Made by a program: the position numbers and the translations under genes. A stretch of 64,000 bases of DNA. Source: Owenia fusiformis. Taxonomy: Eukaryota > Annelida > Polychaeta > Sabellida > Oweniidae. The notes below the pieces were generated by a model that was not told the DNA's origin, did no database searches, and saw only the letters and a program-made list of their open reading frames with translations. Below are positions 50,401-55,400 of the stretch, in pieces (position 1 is the stretch's first letter; every line of letters starts with the position of its first letter). The stretch covers positions 18,859,181 to 18,923,180 of the forward strand of contig CAIIXF020000010.1 in assembly GCA_903813345.2 (NCBI GenBank), written 5' to 3'.

Positions 50401-51129
50401 CGAATGGCAGTACAGTTAATTTGTGACGGATAGCAGTACAGTTTATTTGTGATGGATGGCAGTACATTTTAATCATGACTAAAAGCAGTAATAATATCAT
50501 GGGTACATTTGTAATAGAATGCCCATGACGACAGCTATATGTCAGTACATACCATTCTCAAAAGAAGAGTTGTTCCAAACTTGCATTCATTCTGAAAACT
50601 CTGGATCCCAGGCTAAATTAACGAATATGACTATGAAACTATCCATGGAGTAGTAACTATGTAACTTGTAAGCTAAGCTACAATATCTGTACTTTTATAG
50701 CCTATTACTAAAGTGAAAGTGAAACAGGAAATAATTCCACTAGATCTAATTTTCAGAGCAATAACATAACTGCTAGACAAATACCATGGCAATAAAAGTA
50801 TTCAAGATGTTGAAGGTTAAATGTTGCATTAAAAGGAAACACAAATAATAAGTTAATTTCTCCAACGATCCAACTTACACTTCGAGAATACGATCTCCCT
50901 TTTGAATCCCAGCCAGTTCCGCGGCACCTCCTTCCAGAACTGCGCTGACATGTTGTAACGGTGCATACAGCTCGCCATTAATACTTTTCAGCGTGCCACC
51001 TTCACTAACTTGTCCTCTAACATTAAATCCAAATCCTGTCTCTGTTTTGCTTATTGTGACAAGCCTTGGGCCTTGTGAATCGTCAATATTATCCGGTGAT
51101 GACGGATGTTCATCTTCGCTGTCAGCCAT
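11484..51129 (-). CDS. SNX27: Sorting nexin-27 (PDZ-PX-FERM), 14 exons, complete
   Basis: Endosomal cargo adaptor that binds C-terminal PDZ ligands of receptors and links them to retromer for recycling to the cell surface. Exons: 51129-50879, 47341-47259, 35861-35713, 28488-28296, 20298-20228, 19904-19800, 18938-18860, 18539-18379, 17893-17804, 13617-13468, 13169-13041, 12630-12574, 12051-12001, 11549-11484. All introns are GT-AG, and the phases sum to 544 codons plus TGA (human 541). The PDZ domain (~22-115) has the ligand loop GFGFNVRG at 32-39 and the long loop [14 protein letters not shown] known to bind VPS26. The PX domain starts near 155 and holds RRYKEF at 175-180. FERM-like modules follow (~225-510), with [11 protein letters not shown] strongly conserved. 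The C-terminus is acidic ([14 protein letters not shown]). Intron 4 contains a nested plus-strand gene. Introns 2 and 3 are 11.4 and 7.2 kb of repeats. Confidence 0.96.
11578..11755 (+). mobile_element. Dispersed CAGGGTG-ended repeat in SNX27 intron 13
   Basis: CTACAGGGTGGGCCGAAAAG, then ATTCCTAAAATGAGATAAAT and AGATCTTCAGGGATTT. It aligns with 59845-59985 over its length. The CAGGGTG end suggests a Tc1/mariner-type non-autonomous element. Confidence 0.55.
12868..13018 (+). repeat. Strand-biased dispersed repeat, copy 1 (abuts SNX27 exon 11)
   Basis: Member of a ~130-150 bp family: CAAGGCATTAACATGCAAAA, TGTCACCACCTGCCATTTGT, TACAGATGCC, several CCAAACACC-type steps, GTCCAC, AAAAAGTTGGAGACTATAAC, AATATGTCAC, ending near GATGACATAA. 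There is no tRNA-like A/B box and no poly(A) tail that I can see, and no clear terminal repeat. This copy ends ~20 bases from the exon 11 donor. Confidence 0.8.
13793..17569. mobile_element. 3.8-kb foldback element carrying GGCGGCCATTTT repeats (SNX27 intron 9)
   Basis: It starts GCAACTCCACGGAGTAGCAA followed by ATCCCACCGAAC, and ends TTCGTTTGGTGGGATAAT, so ATCCCACC(G/A)AAC is inverted at the two ends. The left part (about 13850-15540) is a series of ~110-120 bp units with ATGGCGGCCATTTTGAA and TATTTGAGTTATCAA. The right part (16400-17340) carries the same material inverted: GGGTGTTATCACCCATTTTT at about 14840 pairs with its complement near 17285. Positions 15550-16380 form a unique centre with no recognisable gene. 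A GGAC/GACG-rich run lies at 17492-17530. Short frames reading SVRPSVR-like peptides come from such runs and are not genes. Confidence 0.8.
17978..18121. mobile_element. MITE with CAGTAAAACCTGT ends
   Basis: CAGTAAAACCTGTCTTAGTG at the left, ACAGGTTTTACAG at the right, with TA on both sides. TA duplication and this end sequence suggest a pogo/Tc1-type non-autonomous element. It lies in SNX27 intron 8, 80 bases from exon 9. Confidence 0.65.
18688..18828 (+). repeat. Strand-biased dispersed repeat, copy 2 (abuts SNX27 exon 7)
   Basis: ACCACCTGCTATTTGTTACC, CCAAACACCCTCCACAAAAA, GTTGGAAACTCTAACAATAT, GTTGGTGACATAAC. Same orientation as copy 1. It ends ~32 bases from the exon 7 donor. Confidence 0.8.
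19917..20050 (+). repeat. Strand-biased dispersed repeat, copy 3 (abuts SNX27 exon 6 acceptor)
   Basis: AACAAGGCATTAACATGCAA to AACAATATGTCACAACTTGT. On the transcribed strand its end reads GCATGTTAATGCCTTGTTTG, immediately before TTTATTCCAG, so it supplies part of the branch-point/pyrimidine region of exon 6. Confidence 0.85.
20455..20699. mobile_element. MITE with CATCCTCC ends, copy 1
   Basis: CATCCTCCGATCACAGGGCT at 20455 and GTTAGGAGGATG ending at 20699. The interior TTTTTACCCCCTGTGATAAG is shared in inverted orientation with 56234-56362. It is non-coding. Confidence 0.65.
20700..21734. other. SNX27 intron 4, 3' part: no gene seen
   Basis: AT-rich. No exon-like segment, apart from a possible untranslated leader exon of the nested gene further right (donor-like AAAG|GTAAGTGT at about 21714). 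Confidence 0.3.
21735..22160 (+). repeat. ~220-bp tandem duplication
   Basis: GAGCTGGTTCATCA, TATTTTCAAATGTTGCCCTT, CAGCTAAGATGACTGCTACC and TAGGTCTAA recur in the same order in 21735-21940 and 21955-22160 with moderate divergence. Confidence 0.75.
22951..23096. mobile_element. 146-bp palindromic MITE
   Basis: TAATGCCTGGGTCACATTTG at the left is matched by CAAATGTGACCCAGGCATTA at the right. The GC-rich interior has CGGCCGGCGGCCGGCCG. It lies ~320 bases upstream of the nested hydrolase start. Confidence 0.8.
23420..26444 (+). CDS. Secreted N-formylglutamate amidohydrolase-like protein, nested in SNX27 intron 4
   Basis: Predicted zinc-type amidohydrolase of the N-formylglutamate amidohydrolase family. 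In bacteria the family releases formate in histidine degradation; the substrate here is unknown. Exons 23420-23612, 24156-24275, 24390-24523, 25364-25607 and 26176-26444, all GT-AG, give 319 residues plus TAA. The first ~20 residues ([19 protein letters not shown]) look like a signal peptide. Family landmarks: LAAPHGG (H55), [10 protein letters not shown] (127-136) and FFDIHGHTH (170-178), which supply the expected His/Asp/Asn-Arg active-site positions. Cysteines at 70, 76, 82 and 89 form a loop suited to disulfides. The acceptor-like TTATAG at ~23398 suggests an upstream untranslated exon. Intron 1 holds a TA-flanked MITE and intron 4 another. Family assignment rests on motif order; exact activity is inference. 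Confidence 0.8.
23647..24040. mobile_element. ~394-bp MITE in intron 1 of the nested hydrolase
   Basis: TA followed by GAGTCCATTTCACTG at the left and CAGTGAAATGGACTC followed by TA at the right. Subterminal ATGTCATT and ATATATGGAAA stretches are also inverted. It is a Tc1/mariner-type non-autonomous element. Confidence 0.8.
25894..26099. mobile_element. 206-bp MITE with CAGTGATCTCCC ends, copy 1
   Basis: CAGTGATCTCCCCAACATTA at the left, TTGGGAGATCACTG at the right. The interior repeats GCACCCACCTGAAAAT. It sits in intron 4 of the nested hydrolase, 77 bases before exon 5. Confidence 0.8.
26634..26639 (+). promoter_or_regulatory. Candidate polyadenylation signal of the nested hydrolase
   Basis: AATAAA 190 bases after the stop on the plus strand. 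Confidence 0.35.
26909..26966. repeat. Short palindrome
   Basis: AATAACCTCACTTCA pairs with TGAAATGAGGTTATT across 28 bases. Probably the core of a small MITE. Confidence 0.55.
26967..28295. other. SNX27 intron 4, 5' part: repeat fragment only
   Basis: A short piece of the GCAAC..GTAGCAAATCCCA family lies at 27055-27100. No exon is seen in the remainder. Confidence 0.35.
29696..29975 (+). mobile_element. hAT-like MITE with 8-bp target duplication
   Basis: AGTCACAT (29688-29695) before and AGTCATAT (29976-29983) after form a near-perfect 8-bp duplication. Ends are GCGTAGCCAGGGG and GCTGGCTACGCCCCTG. A C-run lies at 29731-29746. Same family as the copies at 549 and 2655. It lies in SNX27 intron 3. 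Confidence 0.8.
30078..30205 (+). repeat. Strand-biased dispersed repeat, copy 4
   Basis: AACAACCTGCAATTTGTTAC, GATGCCGACCACCAAGCACC, CAAAAAGTTGGACACTATAA. Same orientation as the other copies, in SNX27 intron 3, away from any exon I can see. Confidence 0.8.
32033..32502 (+). repeat. Dispersed repeat copy 5, expanded into a 60-bp minisatellite (6 units)
   Basis: The 5' part of the dispersed repeat (AAAATGTCACAACCTGCCAT, TTGTTACGAATGCATGAGTT, ACAGACACTAACCACCAATC) is repeated six times at exact 60-base spacing from 32051 to 32407. The usual 3' part then follows (GAGACTAACAATATGTCTCC). Because 60 is a multiple of 3, the array gives a long open frame, which is not a gene. Confidence 0.95.
33004..34566. 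mobile_element. 1.56-kb non-autonomous DNA element with CAGGGTTCG ends
   Basis: CAGGGTTCGCACACC at the left is matched by GGTGTGTACGAACCCTG at the right. TAAAA flanks both sides (32999-33003, 34567-34571). Subterminal regions repeat AATTCCCTGACATTTCC many times on both sides. The interior holds a fragment with CAATTCCCACCAAACGAAAC (from ~33540) of the foldback family at 13793. No transposase is recognisable. Confidence 0.75.
35214..35427. mobile_element. 214-bp palindromic MITE next to SNX27 exon 3
   Basis: AGCTGTCACACTCGGTGGGC pairs with the complement of GCCCACGTGGCTCAATGTGA, followed by CAGCT. The interior is unrelated AT-rich sequence. Confidence 0.75.
36734..37590. mobile_element. Foldback element with nested TTAA element (SNX27 intron 2)
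   Basis: Ends CACTGGTGATCT and AGATCACCAGTG, flanked by AATAT on both sides (36729-36733, 37591-37595). Arms stay paired through ACGCTGGTTACC, ACACGTTGTAGG and ACACAAACGTGTATCAG. A tight central palindrome lies at 37254-37393 (GTCGATTTAATTCCTCACTT with its complement). The left arm is split by the element at 36899-37215. No coding region. Confidence 0.85.
36899..37215. mobile_element. 317-bp MITE with TTAA target duplication
   Basis: TTAA at 36895-36898 and 37216-37219. The inverted ends are CCCTTTCACGACG and CGTCGGGAAAGGG. The interior duplicates CGATAGGCTCC. A piggyBac-type signature. It is younger than the foldback element it splits. Confidence 0.85.
38554..39034 (+). repeat. 29-bp minisatellite, ~17 copies (SNX27 intron 2)
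   Basis: The unit is TAAGGTATGGTAACACAGAA, then ATAGCATGG. Several units are shortened (e.g. near 38725 and 38884). All three minus-strand frames are open for 130-170 codons and read [10 protein letters not shown]-like repeats, an artefact of the array. Confidence 0.97.
40078..41391 (+). repeat. Element with tandem ~140-bp GGCGGCCATTTT units, copy A (SNX27 intron 2)
   Basis: It starts ACAACGGCAACGCCAAAGCG, then TAGCGAATCCCATCGAAC, and ends ACTTCGTTCGATGGGATAAT. Between them are about six units of ~140 bp: AAAATGGCGGCCATTTT, CTTCTACCAAAAGTGTCATT, CATACCAAATATGAACAAAA, CTCCACTACTTTTCGAGTTA. A GGAC/GTAC tetranucleotide run lies at 41289-41345. CCCATCGAAC is inverted at the two ends, as in 13793-17569. 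No transposase seen. Confidence 0.85.
41500..41639. mobile_element. 140-bp palindromic MITE
   Basis: AATATCACAT and ATGTGATATT at the ends. GATATCATTTTATCGCC pairs with GGCGATAAAAATGATATC. The loop is CGCTTCGCTCACTCG. Confidence 0.7.
41640..43109. other. SNX27 intron 2: no feature recognised
   Basis: AT-rich unique-looking sequence. A GC-richer patch at 42820-42850 contains CCGGAAGTACG (ETS-like), but no exon or start signal follows. Confidence 0.35.
43110..43292. mobile_element. MITE with CAGTGATCTCCC ends, copy 2
   Basis: CAGTGTTCTCC at the left and GGGGAGATCACTG at the right. The interior GGTGGGTGCTGCGCCCACGT matches copy 1 at 25894 in the opposite orientation. Confidence 0.75.
43529..44380 (+). 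repeat. Element with GGCGGCCATTTT-type units, copy B
   Basis: Same start (GACAACAGCAACGCCAAAGC), ~140-bp units (about three) and ACGTACGTACGTAC-type run near 44315-44345 as copy A. The terminal GATGGGATAAT is lost. Same orientation as copy A. Confidence 0.8.
44451..45532. mobile_element. 1.08-kb non-autonomous DNA element
   Basis: AGTCTAGTCCAGACCCTAAG at the left and CTTAGGGTCTGGTCTAGTCT at the right form a ~23-bp terminal inverted repeat. Subterminal ACAAGTCC motifs occur at both sides. The interior has several CCAAT-like and CTCATTGG sites around 44715-44815 and a long G-run at 45324-45332. No transposase recognised. Confidence 0.7.
46385..46525. mobile_element. 141-bp palindromic MITE
   Basis: AATGATAGGCCATTCAATAT pairs with ATATTGAATGGCCTATCATT. 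Inner ACATTCT and AGAATGT steps continue the fold. Confidence 0.75.
47449..47548 (+). repeat. Strand-biased dispersed repeat, copy 6 (near SNX27 exon 2)
   Basis: AACAAGGCATTAGCATGTAA, ATGTCACCACTTCCCATTTG, AAAAAGTTGGAGACTATAAC. Same orientation. It starts ~108 bases upstream of the exon 2 acceptor. Confidence 0.8.
47549..49741. other. SNX27 intron 1: repeat pieces, no gene
   Basis: No exon seen. 48985-49050 and 49340-49365 (AGAGAGCTTCGTCTTC, TAGTTTAACTAGATTCTGCA) resemble, in inverted orientation, 16030-16110 in the centre of the 3.8-kb foldback element, so a dispersed repeat is present. 49080-49280 is richer in CCAAT-type sites (GCCAATCAGTG, GATTGGTGG, GACCAATGAC). Confidence 0.4.
49742..49885. 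mobile_element. 144-bp palindromic MITE
   Basis: ATACAATTAATATTTGAAAC and GTTTCAAATATTAATTGTAT form perfect 20-bp ends. GATTGGACATAAGTATGAT pairs imperfectly within. Confidence 0.8.
50398..50490 (+). repeat. Short tandem repeat, ~29-bp unit, 3-4 copies
   Basis: GACGAATGGCAGTACAGTTA, GACGGATAGCAGTACAGTTT and GATGGATGGCAGTACATTTT occur in succession. Confidence 0.6.
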
Positions 51130-51134
51130 ATTGA

Positions 51135-51152
51135 TTTGGTCATGTGACCTTG
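51135..51152 (-). promoter_or_regulatory. E-box block just upstream of the SNX27 start codon
   Basis: TTTGGTCATGTGACCTTG (plus strand) begins 6 bases upstream of the SNX27 ATG. TCATGTGA is a variant of the MiT/TFE- and USF-type E-box. It is nearly identical to 60964-60981. Position implies the core promoter or 5' UTR; function is inferred. Confidence 0.4.
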
Positions 51153-51855
51153 AAATCTGATCTCAGGAAACCAATGTTGCTGAAATTATCATTCTTTATG
51201 ATATTCAACACCTTCGGGAATATTGTGCTGTAATGTATCTTCTTCAGCATTTGAACATCCACTCATGGCCTCTGCTTGTCTGTTCACTGTGGGGGAAATG
51301 AAATGGATAATTGTAACTGTTTATTTGCTTGAAATTGTGAGTGACAAGACACCACTGTTACTTAAAGTAAAACAGTGTTTTGAGAATCATGTTTGGTCCA
51401 ATTATTTCTAGGATGACTGAAAGATGGCAGTAAAGGTCTCTCTCTCTACAGTCTAGGTTTTATGTTCTATTTGTCTCTTGGCAAGTTCCTTAGTTTCTAT
51501 CCATTGCTGCGGTAGCAGAAAAGGTCAATGTTGACGGATAGTGTATAATACTGTATAGATGGGGCTGGATAATCAATTTGTCAATGTAGACCACCCTATG
51601 TTCCAAAGACTGAGCTTGCCAAAAACACCATGCGCAATGCAAAGCCCTATGGAATGGTCATTTTTGAATTTTAATATGTGATTTTTCAACTACACCTTGT
51701 TGGACTTGGGTCTTTAGTTATACTGTCTCTTAAAATAGGTCATAAAAGGAATGATATGATTAAAGAATAATTTAATCAAATTCCCTTCTCTAATAACTAA
51801 AATGTTTTAATGAGTCCTGGGCAACCCTGCTGTGGAGCATTTTTCCATCTTAACT

Positions 51856-52001
51856 GTCACAGGCTGGTATCGAAATATTTGTCCGCTGTGACGGAGCATG
51901 CTATTTTTCATAAAAACACTAAGAATACTTCACGATTTTTTTAGTGTGAAAAATAGCATGCTCCGTCACAGCGGACAAATCTTTCGATACCAGCCTGTGA
52001 C
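51856..52001. mobile_element. 146-bp palindromic MITE between SNX27 and ASCC2
   Basis: GTCACAGGCTGGTATCGAAA pairs with TTTCGATACCAGCCTGTGAC, and GTCCGCTGTGACGGAGCATG with its complement, leaving a ~40-base loop. The arms are almost perfect, so it is probably young. Confidence 0.85.
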
Positions 52002-52077
52002 TGTACAAGTATAGTAAGTATCTTTTAAAATCATGTACAAAAATATGGAGAATTGAAACAAATTATGAAACAATTAA

Positions 52078-52083
52078 TTTATT
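52078..52083 (-). promoter_or_regulatory. Candidate ASCC2 polyadenylation signal (AATAAA)
   Basis: AATAAA on the minus strand about 325 bases beyond the ASCC2 stop and 950 bases before the SNX27 start. Confidence 0.4.
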
Positions 52084-52406
52084 CATTAAATGTGTTCATT
52101 TCATAAATCGTACAGATCAAATCAATACATATATGGATAATTCTCAGTGATTGAGAATTTTTTTTACAAATGTTGCATGTATATTTATCTAACATAGAAT
52201 ATACAGTATTTTTATCACGATAGACTTCATTACGCATCTTTCTTGAACTAGATGTGCTTATGCTTGAAATTTTGTATCCCTTTCCCATGAATTGTATAAA
52301 CTAAACTGGTATCACATCCCAAACTGAAAATCACATGTTAAGCAGAGGCATCACATCATGGACAAAATGCAAATGTACAATTCACAACAAAAATTGAGTC
52401 CTATAT

Positions 52407-55400
52407 CTACATCATTCCCTTTGCTTGCTTTCTGGTAGCTCCTTCTTTCCTGTTATGATTAGCACGAGTTGCTTTATGTTTGTCTTTAAATAGCCTGTTC
52501 CTATTGACCTCTTCTGTTTGACCTTTGCCCTTTGCCTGACCTTTAACATCACGGGGTGGTTTTTTGTTACTCCGCATCACTGCTCGACGTTGTTCCTGAC
52601 GCTCTCTTACTTTGGCAGGATCTTCTATAAAATGGATTGGGTCTTTTCTCGCGTCCCTACCCCTATCATTATATCCTTGATGAGTAACAGGGTTCTCCTC
52701 ATCTTCTTCATCATCATTATCATTGTCTTTGTACAAGTGCTGGAGAGCTCTAGGTACCACAAACCTCCTGGAATCAAATAAACATTTTTTATTTAAAAAC
52801 TAGTTACTCTGCAGAATTCAGGAATGTGCAACAAATAATTATACTACTTGTGAGAGATTAATGTAATTGTCCATGAAGACTTTTTCTGTTACAGTTATCA
52901 AGATTTGAAATAATTTAAATATTATTTTTAAATAACAATTCAACAAATCCAGGTATGGTTGGAAACCAGTTCTGGTCCAAGGAAATTGTCCCTGGTTTTA
53001 ATAGAGAAGAATTGGCATAAACAAAATTCAAAAACTGATACAATTCATTGGTTGATTATTTTAAATCTCACCTTCTGTTGGACAATTCATCTGCAGAGTC
53101 ATCGTCATCTGCACCAACAGTGTTCTGATCATATGTATCATCGTACTCATCTTCATAGTCTTCATCATACATGTGGGAATTGGGACGTTCCTTATCATAA
53201 ACGCTTTTCATATCCATGTGTCCATATTGGTCATAAACTGGTTTGAAGTGGTCAATTATACTTTTGTCTTCAAGTACATTTTTCATATCAGAGTTTTTAT
53301 CCCTGAAATATAAATCGATGGCATTAAAGACTGTGATTTTGAATGTCATATACATCATGTACAGTTAATACAGAAATTTTGTATATGTTTGATATATGGG
53401 AAAAATATTTACAATAATTTGACAGGGGTAAAATGTTTTCAATGGTTAAGATTACAAACAGAGCATAAGAGAACTCAAAATAACCCATTATTCAAATTAA
53501 CTTACTTTTTGCCTTTATGTATTCGAGACATGTCAACATCTTTTTTGTTGAAGATGTCAAATTCATCATTATCAAAGATGTTCTGTCGTCCTGTTAGGAG
53601 ACTTTCAGACTCATCCTCTGTGAGAAGGTCCTTCTCCTGTCTGGAAACATATGAGACCAATGTCTAAATGAATAGACGCAAATAAAGAATACATACATAC
53701 AACACAATTATACAGCAAACAGTAAGAAACTAGCAAATGGAATACAGCAAACCACAAGGTGAAAACAAGGCATTACAATGCAAAATGTCACAACCTGTCA
53801 TTTGTTACAGATGCTGGATGCCAAACACCAAGTGCCAAACACGAATTGCTGGATACCATCCAAAAAAGGATTGTCAGGAACAGCTACATAGAGGATTAGA
53901 TCAGAAAAAGCTAAAAGACCTCCAAATTTCTAAATTGTGTATAGAACCACAAGAGAATCAGAAACATTCTTGTTGACAAGTTGACCACCATTGTGAGTGG
54001 AATACCTCTGTAAGTGGAGTACATTTAGGAGTTCCATGACCCACTGAATTAAGTTAAAGTGGATACCAAAGCTGCCCCACATACATGTATTTTACTGCAT
54101 AACTTTGCCAATGTTCAATTGAAATTGATGATTTGTTTCTCAAAATATAAGTGTCTATTATTTTGCAATGTCAAATAAAAATGTGGGACAGTTTTAAAAC
54201 TTACCTAGGCATTGTTCGATCTAAACAAGTGAGAGAGGGGAGTAATTTATCTTCTAAGACTCCATTGATGACCCTTTCAACATCATAGTTGTACTCTTCA
54301 AGACAAATCTGCAACATTTTAAAAAAATTGTTCAATTTGAAGCAAGCCGAAAAATTCAAAATGGCCGAATTATCGAAAAATTAAAATTGCACCATGTAGT
54401 TTAGTCAGCATACCCAAAGCTAGAACATTTTAAACATAATAGGGCAAGAGGTTTTACACTTAGATTTGTATTTTTTATGAAACAACAGACAAATAGCAGT
54501 ACTGTAGCAATTAATAATTTTGCACTTTTTCATAAAAAATGAACTGACCATTTTCATTAGAGCTGATAATATCAAATAACTTTGATATATATACTATCAA
54601 CCAATAATGCATAGACACTTAATTGACTGGTAATTAAGAATAAAGTAAAGGTATAGCATCATAATAAATATTTGGGCATAACTTTCCTTTAAGAAATGCC
54701 ATGAGATGTGAATATAAAAATATGATATACCACTTGACGACAAAAAAAATCTCCTGGATATTGTCTTACCTCAATAAATCCCTCCCCAAGGTCAGGAAGG
54801 AGGTCTTTAACAGAATAGATGAGTGACTCAAGTTGTATTCCATCAATGGTAGGGCCAGCAGTTGCACCAGCCTCAGGCTAAAACCACATACAAGGTGTTT
54901 CATGTTTATAAATACCCTTTAAGGGACAAGAAGGGATAGAGATTAGTTGAGAGTAGGTTTAAAAACAATCATCAAAATCTAAAAAAAATTCTCTCATTGT
55001 TCAATGTTATGCCTATTTCCTAAAAAGTTCGGACTTAAAAGGATTGCCCTTAAGTTTATCCAGCAACACTGATTTTTGAAGATTGCTTCTAACATTTTAC
55101 ACTCTCTAACCCTTATATTGTATAATTCCTTTAATCCTATATGACAAATTATACAAAATGTTCATTTTACAATAATGGGGACCCAATCTTATATACCATA
55201 TATAAATGAACATAAATGTGAGAATTGGTCCAAATCTTCACAGAATCATTTTTTGTTCCTAAAAATTGTTGAGAACAACAATTGGTGACAAATATCATGT
55301 ATATATATACAACATACATACCATAGTTTTTGGGACACCCTTTTCTGCTAGAGCAGCCAATTCTTCCTGCTCCTTCCTTTCCTGGTTCCTTCTCCTTATC

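Noticed and set aside
52518-52781. Plus-strand frame opposite the last ASCC2 exon
   Set aside because: It is the antisense shadow of a well-supported exon.
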